Assembly: GCA_000310025.1 (NCBI GenBank)
Contig: FN649746.1
Span: 2,900,306 to 2,964,305, forward strand
Reading direction: 5' to 3'
Length of the DNA: 64,000 nt
Source of the DNA: Ectocarpus siliculosus
Taxonomy: Eukaryota; Sar; Phaeophyceae; Ectocarpales; Ectocarpaceae
Shown piece after piece: positions 12,494 to 24,017 of this stretch. The notes beneath the pieces were generated by a model. That model saw only the letters and a list, made by a program, of their open reading frames with translations, had not been told where the DNA came from and ran no database searches. A program made the translations under genes and the position numbers. Position 1 is the first letter of the stretch; each line of letters starts with the position of its first letter.

Positions 12494-13680
12494 ATGGCGG
12501 GGGATTTCGGGGAACTGGTGCTGGTACTGGGAGACATGCACATCCCACACCGAGAGGCCGCTATCCCGGAGAAGTTCAAGAAGATGCTCGTGCCCAACAA
12601 GATGCAGCACGTCCTATGCACGGGGAACCTGGTGGGGAAGGACCAGTACAACGACTTGCGAACGTGAGCATTCCTTGATTGCATCCTGCTCGAGAAAGAA
12701 CAAAGCACGCTGCTGCTGAGCTTGCGGTAGTTCAAAGCCGGCAGCGGCATGACTTTCCTCCAAGAGGTTTACGGAACCCTCCGGAGATTATTTTTTGGCA
12801 GAGCCACGACACGTCGATTGCTGTGCGAGCCCCCTCAAGTTGCACTGGGACATCCTTGAATGAAGTAGAAAGCCAACGCGATTCCCGGGACGATGAAAAA
12901 GGAGCATCAGGCGCTTTGAGAGAGGTCACACTGGGGTTGAAACGATTGCTTGAAGACCGCATGAAACAAGATTTGGAGCCCTTCCCGCTTCTCTGACCTC
13001 GCCAGCTAGCCACGTGCTGCTGCAGCAACAGTATCGGTCACGCTGTTGGAGAGATTTCGCACCAAACCACGCCACCCTCTCTTGAACCCACGAAAAGCGC
13101 ATGAGCAAGATTTGTTTGTGCGCGCTGTCGCAGACTCCAGGCGTGCATTTTGTCGGGGCCTTGTTTCGAGCAGAGGTAGGAACGCTGACGCTCTGTGCCG
13201 ATACAGGTCAACTGGCGCATAAAGGCAAGCAGTTTGAGGAAGACGCCCTCCCTCCCCTCCCCTCCCCTCCACAGATTAGCGCCTAACGTGCACGTGGTGC
13301 GGGGTGACTTCGAAGAGTCCACCACCTTCCCAGAGACGAAAGTCGTCCAGATTGGCCAGTTCCGGGTAGGCCTCACCCACGGGCACCAGATCGTGCCCTG
13401 GGGAGACCCTAACGCGCTGGCGATGACGCAGCGCCAGCTGGGCGCCGACATCCTCATCTCGGGACACACGCACCGGAATCAGGTCAACGAGTTCGGTGGC
13501 CGGTGGTTCATCAACCCTGGGTCGATCACAGGGGCGTACTCCGCCGTGGAGTCGGACGCCGTGCCGAGCTTCATCCTGCTCGCGGTGCAGGGCGCCAAGT
13601 GCGTCACGTACGTGTACGAGCTGCACGGGGACCAGGTGGAGGTGTCCAAGAGCGAGTTCAGCAAGGCATCATCAGCATGA
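12494..13680 (+). CDS. VPS29: retromer subunit VPS29
   Basis: Exons 12494-12663 and 13275-13680 join in phase (AC/A) at a GTGAGC donor and a pyrimidine-rich CCACAG acceptor, giving 191 residues, the usual VPS29 size. The sequence begins [20 protein letters not shown] and continues [56 protein letters not shown] and [15 protein letters not shown]. These are the metallophosphoesterase-fold blocks of VPS29. In animals and yeast it is a non-catalytic scaffold of the retromer cargo-selective complex, binding VPS35 on endosomes for endosome-to-Golgi and plasma-membrane recycling. The end of the coding sequence is tandemly repeated beyond the stop. The first exon is short (57 codons). No alternative identity fits. 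Confidence 0.96.
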
Positions 13681-13812
13681 TTTTTTGTTGTCGATGTCCG
13701 TGCCCATGCCCTGTCCAAAATCGACTTCAGCAAGGCATCAGCAGCATGATTGCTGTTGATGATGTCCGTGGCCAAACTCTGTCCAAGAGCGACTTCAGTA
13801 TGACATCAGCAC
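13644..13812 (+). repeat. ~68-bp tandem repeat spanning the VPS29 stop codon
   Basis: Units start at 13644, 13713 and 13781 with GTCCAARAKCGASTTCAG and carry GGCATCA(T/G)CAGCATGATT followed by a GATGTCCGTG tail. Unit 1 contains the last codons and stop of VPS29; units 2 and 3 (partial) lie in the 3' UTR. Confidence 0.8.
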
Positions 13813-14137
13813 GATCTAGTCCCTGTGTTTGCAGTGGATGTTGTTGACAGGTCAGCTGAACCATCATCAGCTTTGTGTTGAGGCAGGACCCCTTCGCACA
13901 TTCGTGTCCCAGGAGCTCGCAGGCGGCGAAGGGCTGTGTTTGCAGATCTTATTGTAGGGTTTGTTGATTTGTTTTGGTTGTTTTCGGTTGAACGAACCTT
14001 TCTTGGCACAAGATTCCGAATCTATGCGACGGTATTTTCAGGGAAGAATAGCTCCGGCGGGGTTCAGGTTCCCACGTTACTACTGTATATACGTATGCAT
14101 GCTTGTCTTCCACGCGGCATGGCCGTGCAAGGCTTTG

Positions 14138-14297
14138 TCAGGCATGAAATTTCCATGGTGGTTTGGTTTTTGGTGGTAACATTGAGATGCGCCTGCATGG
14201 GTCAGGAGTACAGCTCATCAGGCATGCAGTTTCCAGCGTGGTTTGGTTGTGGGTGGTAACGTTGAGATGCGCGTACATGGGGCAGGAGTTTAGTAGT
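14138..14297. repeat. 80-bp tandem duplication
   Basis: Two diverged copies starting at 14138 and 14218 (TCAGGCATGMARTTTCCA, then GTGGTTTGGTT, GGTGGTAAC, TTGAGATGCGC, CATGGGKCAGGAGT). Confidence 0.75.
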
Positions 14298-16276
14298 TTT
14301 CTCGGGCTCCTTCCTTACTCTCTTCTGTAGACCACGCCATCCTCGGGTACTTTAGATAGCCCCCCCCGAACAAGGGGGCGTGTCGCTCACTACAAAGTGT
14401 GTTCTGTTACGCTGCGGTTTGGGGGTAGCGGTGGGCAAGGGAGGTTGCGAAGGCGGGGACATAATGAACGGAACCAGGTAGATCGCGTGCGTCAGCGAGA
14501 TGGTCAGCAGCGGTATGTATACCGTAGGTTGCACAAGATATCACACACCCCGGACCTATTTTTTATGAAAGATCCCCGATTACGCTCTGCAGCGCAAAGG
14601 CTGATTGTGCTGAACATGATGTTGTTGGGACCTTCACGTCGAGAGATTTCCTAAAACATATCATTCGATGTTGGCATCCTCCTCGTTGTAAAGTAATCGA
14701 GCTTTGAAAATCGACCCTGGGGATGTGGTATCTTTCGTCATGTCACCTATGGTACGCTCCGCCCAACATCGCTAAAGGCGTGTTCGGGGACCTTGTGGGG
14801 AGAGAACTTCTGTCGGCAATTACCCCAGGTCGAAGGCACGTTGATCAGAGAGAGGAAAAGCTTCAAGTATGGAAGGGGGTTCTACTGAAGTAGAAGCTGG
14901 CGATCGCGGTGACCGGAATGACCACAGAGTTCCAACACCGACAAAACCCGTGCATGCAGCACATGTGATCAAACCATTTGATGTTCCGCTTGAAATGTGG
15001 AGAGGATTGATTCGTTTTTTGGTGCCATCCCTTCGAGGGAGAGATGAGAGCGTAGGCTCGCTCTCTTGTACGAAACCTTCGTTGTACCTCTTTGTCGCCG
15101 GTACTGCTGTTGTTTTGCTGTAGGAGACAACGAGCCTTTCGACTGCATCCTGTGCTATGAAAACTGTCGCGAAGCCACATCCCTCAATTCCTCGGAGAAA
15201 AAGCTCCAAAGGCTTGCGCGGCCACTCTACCTCCGTGACCATGCCGCCATGGTGAACAGTGGTACGGGTATACCGTCGGCATGCCGCCGTTTTTTTGTTT
15301 GACCGCCTTCGCCAAATTCGTTTTCGCCGAAAAACGCAAATATCGTCTACCTTCAAAAAAAATAATTTGCAAACGCGGCAATACCACCGAAAATGTATCC
15401 GCCCAGTAGACGTTTCCGAGTAAACTATCGGTCAGCAAACACCTGTGCGGGTCGTTTCCGATTGGCCAAAAATCCTTGGGTGGCCAATATTTGCAGCAAT
15501 AACTACGGGAATCAACAACTGCAATATGCGCCTCTTCCTCATCCACATAAAAGAACACCAGGGCAATGTACAAGTGGATCAATTCAAGCGAGTTCGGCCG
15601 GTACTGCTACTGCCGTACAGTGTACCGTGACGAAACGTTTGAAAAACAAATTAGTATTCGGCCAACACGGCCGGAAAGAAGGATGGTGATACAACCACGC
15701 TCTCGTACTACTTCCCGCTGCTGCAACACATGCATGCGCCAGAAGTGTCAAACCGTCCCTTGCGAGGCTCGTTGACTTTTCCGAACGTCACACTGCTGTT
15801 CCTCAGCACGTGGGATTGCCTTTCCCGCACGTGTCTACCACGAGCCCCAACAAGCAAAGCCGTCGGGCGCTGTCATCGTGAGCGCTCCTCAGCGTAAAGC
15901 CAAGACTAGATGAAACCGACCTAGAATGTGCACGGGAGAGTCCTCTCTTATACCGCCCTCTTAGCTGGGGCAGAAACCGAACTGGACCTCCTAGCCGCTT
16001 GCTCGTGTACCTTCCAGTGAGTAGTCAACACTGACGGCGATTCCACGGGCCCCCCTCAAAAGAATGAATACCACAAGGCGAAGGTCTTGCTCTAAGGCCT
16101 TGGTAGGGTAAGCCCTGGCTTGAAATGTTCCTTTCGGAGGAGGAGGGGGCGTAGAGCCACCCCACCCCATGGCCCGGCTCAAAGATGTCATCTTGCAACT
16201 TTTCCGGCGACTGTTACGTGCGTCAACAAATTCCCAAACTCTATCTGCAGCGCTGCGGACAAGGCTCTTTACCAGC

Positions 16277-16437
16277 AAGCACACCTGTGCCCGTCTGCGG
16301 CCTTTCGGAGAGGCGATTGAAGTTGGGGCCAAATCTCCGCAAAAGATACATTGTAGTACAAGCACACCTGTGCCCGTCTGCTGCCTTTCCGAGAGACGAT
16401 TGAAGTTGGGGCCGAATCTCCGTAAAAGGTAGTACGG
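16277..16437. repeat. 83-bp tandem duplication
   Basis: Two copies starting at 16277 and 16360 with AAGCACACCTGTGCCCGTCT, followed by GCCTTTC, GATTGAAGTTGGGGCC and AATCTCCG. Confidence 0.8.
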
Positions 16438-16537
16438 GGAATCGTGAGCGACCCCGGAAATACCCCAATTCGGTGGCAAACCGGCGTCCACTGGAGAGCA
16501 AACAATTTCAAGCCCCACGACATTGACAGACTTCATG

Positions 16538-16570
16538 TGTAATGTGTAATGTGTAATGTGTAATGTGTAG
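16538..16570. repeat. short TGTAATG tandem array
   Basis: Four near-perfect head-to-tail copies of an 8-9 bp unit (GTGTAATGTGTAATG). Confidence 0.8.
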
Positions 16571-17009
16571 AGAGAAGTTCTTAACCGCCATAGAACGGGC
16601 AGAGAATTACAACGGCATCGACGGCCAAGTAACCATCTTCTTTCAAAGGGGATTCAAAACTGTAGCACCTACAACCCTACGAGAGGGCCGGGAGCTCTGT
16701 ACACTAGAAGCGAATGGCAAACTCGGGAAGAAATCACAACAAGAAGACGGGTTCACGTGTACAGGGCCCAAATGACAAAAACGGGAGAGAGGGAACGATC
16801 CTCCTAGGGCAACCAAATCGCTTCGTACATAACTCACCCAACAAAGGAGGGTGTATGTACTCCCTGTACCGCAACAATCAAGTTTTTTTTTTTTTTTTTC
16901 GGAACAGTTCGAGCTGCGAAATCAAACACCAGCTCTCCCTCGATCAACAAAAATCGACCTGACGATGCTGGCATGACGCATTGTACGCCCCGCACCACCT
17001 AGGATACTA

Positions 17010-20000
17010 TCACGATTGCAAGGCGGCGATGCGAGCGACAGCCAATCCCATGGCGATGACGCTGCCAAAGAACCCGATCCCGTACTGTAGGATGACTCGT
17101 CGCTCCAGGGCCGCGATTTCGGTATGCACCTGCGTGAAGCGAACCTCGTCGGTTTCTCGTCGCTGGAAAACCTGAAAATAAGGGGGGGGGGGGACGCAGA
17201 ATCATTAATGGGGGGCACCTATTCCAATAGCTGATACCCGTCAAGCCCTGCTAACCACCTCGGACTTCATGGGGAGCTGAGCGACCGCCAACAGCGGGGG
17301 AAGGGACTTCGCTCACGCTGAACGGCGAATTCCCATCGCGGCCCACTTCTTCCCATCTCTCCGAGTCCGCGGCTCACGCCCACGGGTCGCTTTCGAGATG
17401 GGCCAGAAGAAGACGAGCATGAGGCAATACGATACAACACAACCTTATGTAATAACACGGGCGGTACATAGCCAGGAGCAGTGAGACAACCTACAAGGCT
17501 TCTAGTTCGGTTGTCGTCCCCGCGTGGGTTGTGCGAGCAATGGGTAACGACTGCCAACCCCCGGGTAGACGCTACGCTAAATATCTGGTGTCCGAAGCCA
17601 CAAACAAGTTTCAGCGCTGCTGGGCGACCTGAGCGGGCGCGGGGCCGTTGTAAGCATTTGTTTGGGCAGAGTGGTTGGTATCTAACGTATGTAGCATTTT
17701 GGCGCTAGCGTGAGTGATTCGACCCTTAACCGACCCTTCTCGAGGTGGACGAATGCTCCTATACGCTGCAAATTACACAAACACGGGCAGCTTCAGTGCT
17801 TGGGGTAACTGTGACTACAACAAGAGATCGCATAAACACTCATAGAAGCAGCAACAACAACGATAACATCAACAACAACAACAACAACAACAACAACAAG
17901 GATAACTTGCTCTCGGTGGAGAGCGGCCTTTCGCCCATACTGCGGGTGGTGTCGTCGAAACTCACCCGCTTCTCCAGCTCGGTAATCTCGTCGTGAAGCT
18001 TAGCAAAATCGAACTTCTCCTCCGAGCGAACGTCGGCCTTGACCTGCATCAGGTCCCTCTGCATCAGCTCCTTCAGGTGCCGTTGGGCGAGGTCTGCCCC
18101 GCACGCGCGCGAGGCAGCAAGAGGACGAAAGGGGAAAATATTCACCCGATGAGGCCAGGGAATGACTAAATAGTGTTCTTGAAGAAGGCCACTGTTTTAT
18201 AGAACACGATCTATTCCGTTGGTCTAGCCAAGACTTGCAAGGGGAGGAGGTCATTTTCACTCTGACCTGCATACCTGGTGGGTGTTTTGTGTGCCGCCGG
18301 CGTGTTACTGAATCTTTTTCGAAAGGACGTTAAAACCTCCCCTTCAGTCCGGTCTGGGGCGAGCGGTAGTTCTTCTGTGATGTTGCTATGTGTTACGGAA
18401 TATAAAGGTGTCTGCCACCACTGCCAACAATGGGTCTATTAATAGCTAACAGAGATGGCGAGAAGAGTGCATGTCTTCCAACCGAAACATGTTCCGATCT
18501 ATACGCACTATTCTTTACCAATGCCACTACGCGACGTCTCCCCCGGGGGCGGCAAGATCAGGAAACCGTAACAAAAAAACGTTGTTCTGAGCCTAAGCGC
18601 CCTCCGCCACGCCAAATTTGCACGCATCGTGCCCCGTTCTTTCCCATGCCAACATACGCTCCTTGTGAGGGGTACCTCTCCTATGCTGCTGACCAAACAA
18701 CAAATACAGATGTAGCTTATTGAGACTCGAGACAGGGGAGACTTAGTGCTAACACCTTCGGTTCGAGAAAACTCATTGCAAATACGCCAACATCAACACT
18801 CACCTGAAACACATCCACAACGGCCAACGAGTACTCTCCGGATGGTTTCCGACTGGATACTCGGGGCTGCTGGGTCTCAATAGTTATTTGATTCGAAGCC
18901 ACGATTGAAAAAAAACATACGCACACACAAACGCACAAGAATAGCATCTCACCGTATCGCAGAGTGGAAGAAAAGACCTTCTCGTTGATTTCAGATTGCA
19001 GGCTGAGCAGGTCCTGCTTCGTCGCCACCTGAAAACGACCCCGACATACCAAAACGCCGGTTCGACGCGGCCGTTGGAGTGTACTTGGTCACCTCGAAAA
19101 CCGTCTACATTGCGGTCGGGACGTGAGTTCGAATACCGGCAAAGGCGAGTTTACTGGGATTTCATGTGCCGGGCACTGAAGAAACGCGCCTGTACATGTG
19201 TTCGCTGTTGAGGGGAAGAGGGTCGCCGACCTTCCTCGAGCTTATGACCCGGGGGCGGTCATGACATAGAGAAGCAACGCCGGTGCACACGGCGAGCGAT
19301 GGGTAACAAATGGGATGACGAAAAATAACAAGATGACACGACAATGGCTATACCAAAACAAACCGCTGGCCTAATGCGGTACTTGCGCGATCGGAACTCT
19401 TGTCTGTCTAGGTCATTCCCTTCGCCCCTGCCTACACCGAAGGGTGTGGCTTGATTGGGCAAACCAGCATCAAATAGGGTGCCCGTCTTGGGACCCGAAT
19501 CCCCAAGGTGCCACCGCTATGTTGTATGATACCGATTGCAAAGCAGACATCACTCTGCCGTACGTTCCTGAGTCCTGCTTGTCCGTCACGCATCAAGTGT
19601 TGTACAAAATCGATTTCAGTCTCATACAATGTGCATGGACTGCACCCCAAAAACCTCCGTCACCAAACGAATTCCCACCCCTTAAACACGCGTCAGAGCG
19701 ACCTCCCAACTGCGTGTTCCGTCTACGACCAACAGCAAGTGTTGCTCCACCGCCATGATTTTCCGCATTCGAAACCTCAACGACAACAAAAACTGAAAGA
19801 GACGACAACAATGGTGCAAATACCACGCGAAGCATCCCCGGCACGACTCCTCCTTTTCTCACCAGCGCAATCTGACGAGTGTTTGCCTCGCTGATGGCCA
19901 ACAGCACCTGCTCCATAATCATAACCGCCTGCCCCTTTGGAACTCCAGCTCGCTCCAGCTCCGTCACGAAACGGTACGTGTCGAAAGCCCCGTGGCCTTG

Positions 20001-21538
20001 TCGCGGATTGCTGGTCTCGGGCGCGGGAGTTGCGAGCAGCATGTCTAGATGGCGGATAAAACAAAAACGGGAACGACAAGAAACACAAGAAAAAATAAAA
20101 AGTTGTTCAACGTCGGGAAGAGCGGTAGAGAGCATGAGAAACGCGGACGAGAAACAATGAAAGCGGGAAACAACTGGAAGAAGTGCGTTGGGATCACCGC
20201 AGATGTATGGGGTTATGTATAGATGTGGTATGGGGTTGTTGAAAGTCTTGCAGACGATTCGCATAACGACATAAGAGATGCATTTTGAGGCCACTTTCTC
20301 GTCAGTGCCATCGAAGTGAGAAGTTCCCGCCGTCGCCTCATCGCACACGAAACCGTGCTTGTGCTTGCACCAGAGCCGATTTCTGTTTCGTTTGATTGGT
20401 TGCACGCCGATACGAGATACTCCGGTGGTTTGGACTCGTTGTCCGTGCAGATTCTGTAGGTACATTGTTTCCGGTGGTGCCTTTGAAACGCTCTCTATCC
20501 GAAATTTTTCCGTGCTACTTTGCTGCACAACGGAAAGTTTCTCGTTTTTTGGTTGTCGACCTGCCAGAGTTGGATGTGCAAGGGGGTGCACGTCCGAAAG
20601 TTTGTACACTGAACTGCAAAAATAAAACCCGCTAACCCTGTACCGACCCGTAGTGAAGCACAGCACAGCAGAGGTCGTGGGGTCCACTTTTTGTCTCCCG
20701 TGCTATCACAGTGAGAAGAGTGCAATATCGAGAAGGGCAGCGTTATTGTTGGACGGGACTCAGTGGTGAATGTCTGCACGATCTACAGTAGGAGTCATGT
20801 CTCTGGTTCGTGTTCGTTCTCAAAACACCCCGCATCGTGCTAATCCGCCGCCGGCGCTGTTGTGGTAGGGCATGGACATATGGGTGATGCAGCGATAGAC
20901 CAGCGTAGCTTAACGTGCGCTATACTGTGATGGCAAATGTTTCACAGCATTAAGTCAGGTACTTTGGGGCGTTGGTGCCGCAAGAACTTCAGCCGGCGAT
21001 GGAGGTTTGTACAGAACCATCTGCTATTCCTCCGCCATTGTACGCATACGGAAGTTAACAGCAGTCCCACGGCTGCCAAGGCGAGCAAGAAACGCGGCAC
21101 AACCTCGGATTTGAGTTTGGAGGAGGGCGGTAGAACTGAGCTGGTCGCTAGCAGCGGAGTGCCGGCTTGCCTATTAAGGATGATGCATACTATCTACGCA
21201 CGTGTGCAAAACCTGAGCTGTACCACTTGCACACACCGACACAAGGGCGCGCATTGAATCTGGTATTCATATCGTAGGAGTGCAAAAAAAACGTTGGAAC
21301 CTATACCACGTCTGTCCGCTGCTGGGAGGAGTGCCACGCCGATTCATTGAATCTACGTAGAAAGTATACAGAAATCTCGCAGTCATGCGTAACTTTCGTT
21401 GGCACTCCTTTGCTCATTATGCATACCATCAGGTGCGCTCGAGAATGTTCTGGCTCTGAGCAGTTGGGCAGGAGTAGAAGCGCCTGGCGGAACCATTCCA
21501 ATACGTGCCTTCCCCAGCGCGGCGCGCACCGCACTCAT
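17010..21538 (-). CDS. mitochondrial DUF1640/CCDC90 (MCUR1-like) coiled-coil membrane protein
   Basis: Five phase-consistent exons on the minus strand: 21538-21427, 20044-19863, 19028-18953, 18093-17966 and 17171-17010; 219 residues. The first exon (MSAVRAALGKARIGMVPP to RARTFSSAP) is rich in Arg/Ser/Ala and lacks acids, like a mitochondrial presequence. The next exon has FDTYRFVTELERAGVPKGQA and VLLAISEANTRQIAL. It is followed by VATKQDLLSLQSEINEKV, QRDLMQVKADVRSEEKFDF and AKLHDEITELEKR, then VHTEIAALERRVILQYGIGF with a transmembrane helix FFGSVIAMGLAVARI near the C terminus. This is the DUF1640 architecture (PF07798: MCUR1, CCDC90B, yeast Fmp32). Family members sit in the inner mitochondrial membrane and are linked to the calcium uniporter or cytochrome-oxidase assembly; which function applies is unknown. 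An upstream in-frame stretch before 21538 could extend the N terminus. Confidence 0.88.
17870..17899. repeat. CAA trinucleotide microsatellite
   Basis: About ten CAA units within the last intron of the DUF1640 gene. Confidence 0.85.
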
Positions 21539-22401
21539 CGTCTCCCCCTCCCTAGGAAAAGTACACGGTTGCCGAAGTTGCTCCCACCCGTTCTCCACCG
21601 TAACCCTCGCGGGTGCCTTCGACGTTGTGCGCACGTTGGTGGACTCCTTTGCCACTGACTGCTGCACTCTCCATCCATATCTCAGTCGCGGTGTGAGCGC
21701 GGGTTTTCGTGCCGGTTCGGCACAGATGCGGGGCATCTTGGTCGTGTGTCCCTTCGCACGCAGGACGCTGCTGCAGCCGTTGCTTAGGCACCTACACCTA
21801 GCTTGTAGCTGACAGCTAACCCACTCTCAAGCTCCGAACACACACACAACCGAGGAAGAGAGAGAGAGGGAGGGAGGGATAGAGGGTGGGCGAAGGAAAA
21901 GTCGGCACGGGCGGCGCATGGCGTTTTGTGCTACTATGCAGACTAGTAACTCACAGCAAGGGCCCAGCGCGGTGTCTGGCCGGCCGTCTGCTCATCCCAT
22001 GAGACACCAGCAATAGTGGCAGCAACGAGTTATGTTCTCCCCGACAACGAGGCCTCAACTGGTCTCCGAACTAAGAGATGAAGCGAACCAGAAGGTTCGT
22101 AGGTTCCAAGACCTAGAACGCCTACTTGCCCGTTAGGGTTTTGAAGTGTCCGTAGAGGATCATTTTCACCGCTGTTCATCCGCTGCCGCGCTATTGTATT
22201 GTACTCCTGCTGTCTCCAATGCACAGTGGAACGCTTTGCGGCTATTTAATTTCACGCCAACAACAGGAATCTAAATTTGAATTCCCGTGGGCTTGCTGTG
22301 AATTGGGCCTCACTTGCAGGAAAACAAATGGTGGAAGCAAGCTCATTGTAGCTACTTGATGTCGCAGGGTCAAAGGGCAGCTGTAGAAACTTTTTGGCGT
22401 C
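21539..22401. promoter_or_regulatory. putative bidirectional promoter region
   Basis: About 860 bp separates the start codon of the DUF1640 gene (minus) from the proposed start of the giant IQ/WW/TPR gene (plus), so both promoters must lie here. It includes a GA-rich purine tract near 21855-21890. No TATA or named factor site is claimed. Confidence 0.45.
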
Positions 22402-24017
22402 ATGTGCGCATCAGAGATCACTCAAGAGAATTGTAGGATGATACACACCAACGGGACGCCCTCCTTATGGAACCAGGTGCAAGAGAGAGAGACCTTCCTG
22501 GGGGGGCTGCGTGGCGTTCTCTTTCCTCCCGAGAGTACCGGTAGCCCGGAATCACCAACGACCATCGAGTCATCAGGTGCCGCCAATGGCAATCATCACC
22601 TCAGCCCGCTACCATCGGTGATGTCACCACCGCTAGCCTCTGCGCGCATGTTTCAAGGCCCTAGCATTCGCGAAGTCCAGGGAGTCGTCGGATACCTCAG
22701 AGAGGCCTCTCTTTGCGTGGTCGAAATAGTCCAAGCGTGGCGTAAAGCACGGCAGAGAGAGCTGAAGGGCAGAAGTCAAAGTGGCTACAGCAACGAACAA
22801 CCGTCGCAAGCAAGCTCGCCCGAAGCCGGTAGCGACAAAGAGGGATCATCCCGGAAATTGCCGCATGGTAGGCCAGAGCACATAGAGAGAGCGGGATCAT
22901 TGCCAGAGATCCGATTTCCTGTTCTACCGACGGCTCGTCCCATGTCTACCGACGATGAAGACATGCCTACTTTTCTGTGGTTCCCATCCCGAGCAAACGG
23001 CGGTGAAAGCGGTCAAGATACCGTCGTTGTGTCTGGGCAGAGCAGCCTTAATCCGGAAACATGTGCCCCAGAGGGAATAGGTGACGATGAGGAAACGACC
23101 GGACCAACGGCAGCAGCCGCGGCGAATGGATACCCAGATGGTGATACAATAGCGGGGAGTATATCACCAGCCCGCGCGAGTGGGACAATCGTCCAGTCCA
23201 ACAATGCCAATGATGGACTCGACGCTCACCATACAGCATCAGGCGTTAACTACCTCGCGCGTATGGCGACAGATACAGATTTCATCGGGGCCCCTGGATC
23301 TGTTTTGGCAGAAATCTTCCCTCCAGACACAAAACTCTACAGGAACCCGTTCATCTTGGGACACAATCTCGACGACACGCTGGCCCTTTTCACTGGCAAC
23401 GGCGTCGGCGGCGCAGTTAGCCCTCGTGCTCGTGATAGTGGTGAGGGTGCACTGTCACCGTCGCAAACGAAGAGCAGGCTGGACAAGCAGCGAGTAAGAC
23501 TTGCCGCTGTCGCCATCGTCGCAGAAGAAGCCAAGGAGCGTTCCAGGAGGGGCAGCAAGCGCCACATGACCGAGCACGCACGGGAGACAAGTGAAGTCGT
23601 CGGAGCAACTGGGGACATTGGCGGAGTCCCAAACCGAAGCGGTGTCGAGGGGCACGACTTAACAAGAAGCATTTCTCCCCCGCAAGATGGTCAACGCTCC
23701 GATCGGTCAGGCTCGGGTAGAGATGATGGCCACCTTGGCGATGACGGCAAAGTCTCCAAGAGGCGGAGAGGGAAAGGTGGGATAACCTTCCAGGACCAAC
23801 AGGGCGAAGGTGGGTTCAGTTTCCCAAAGACGCCATTGTCGGATCAATTTCAAAAACACAAGGCCGCTTCGTGGCTTGAAGAGATTTACCGCAGCTTTTC
23901 TGTCGCCTTTCTCTTCGTCAAAATTCTGAACTCGATGACCTTGGGCGCAGGCGGCCAAGCAGATAGCCAGCCCGGGAGCGACGGGGCGGGCAACGCGGAG
24001 TCTCCGCAAGCGGCGGG
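22402..24017 (+). other. first large exon of the giant gene, disordered region
   Basis: Open for 539 codons from ATG to a TGA that overlaps a GG/GTGAGA donor at phase 2. The next exon's acceptor at 24285 supplies the missing base (GG/A), which is why I treat this as exon 1 and not as a single-exon gene. Composition is rich in Ser, Gly, Pro and acidic/basic clusters, with no recognised domain. One hydrophobic stretch near the end (FSVAFLFVKILNSM) could be an amphipathic or membrane helix. Confidence 0.6.

Larger units (their letters stand above)
13813..17009. other. intergenic between VPS29 and the DUF1640 gene (convergent)
   Basis: No gene recognised. Contains two local duplications (14138-14297 and 16277-16437), a short TGTAATG array near 16538-16570 and a T-homopolymer near 16885. 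Open frames are short and show no family motif. Confidence 0.5.

Noticed and set aside
19593-20687. 364-residue minus-strand open frame as a gene
   Set aside because: Only 20044-19863 is coding (a DUF1640 exon); the rest is intron read-through with no homology pattern.
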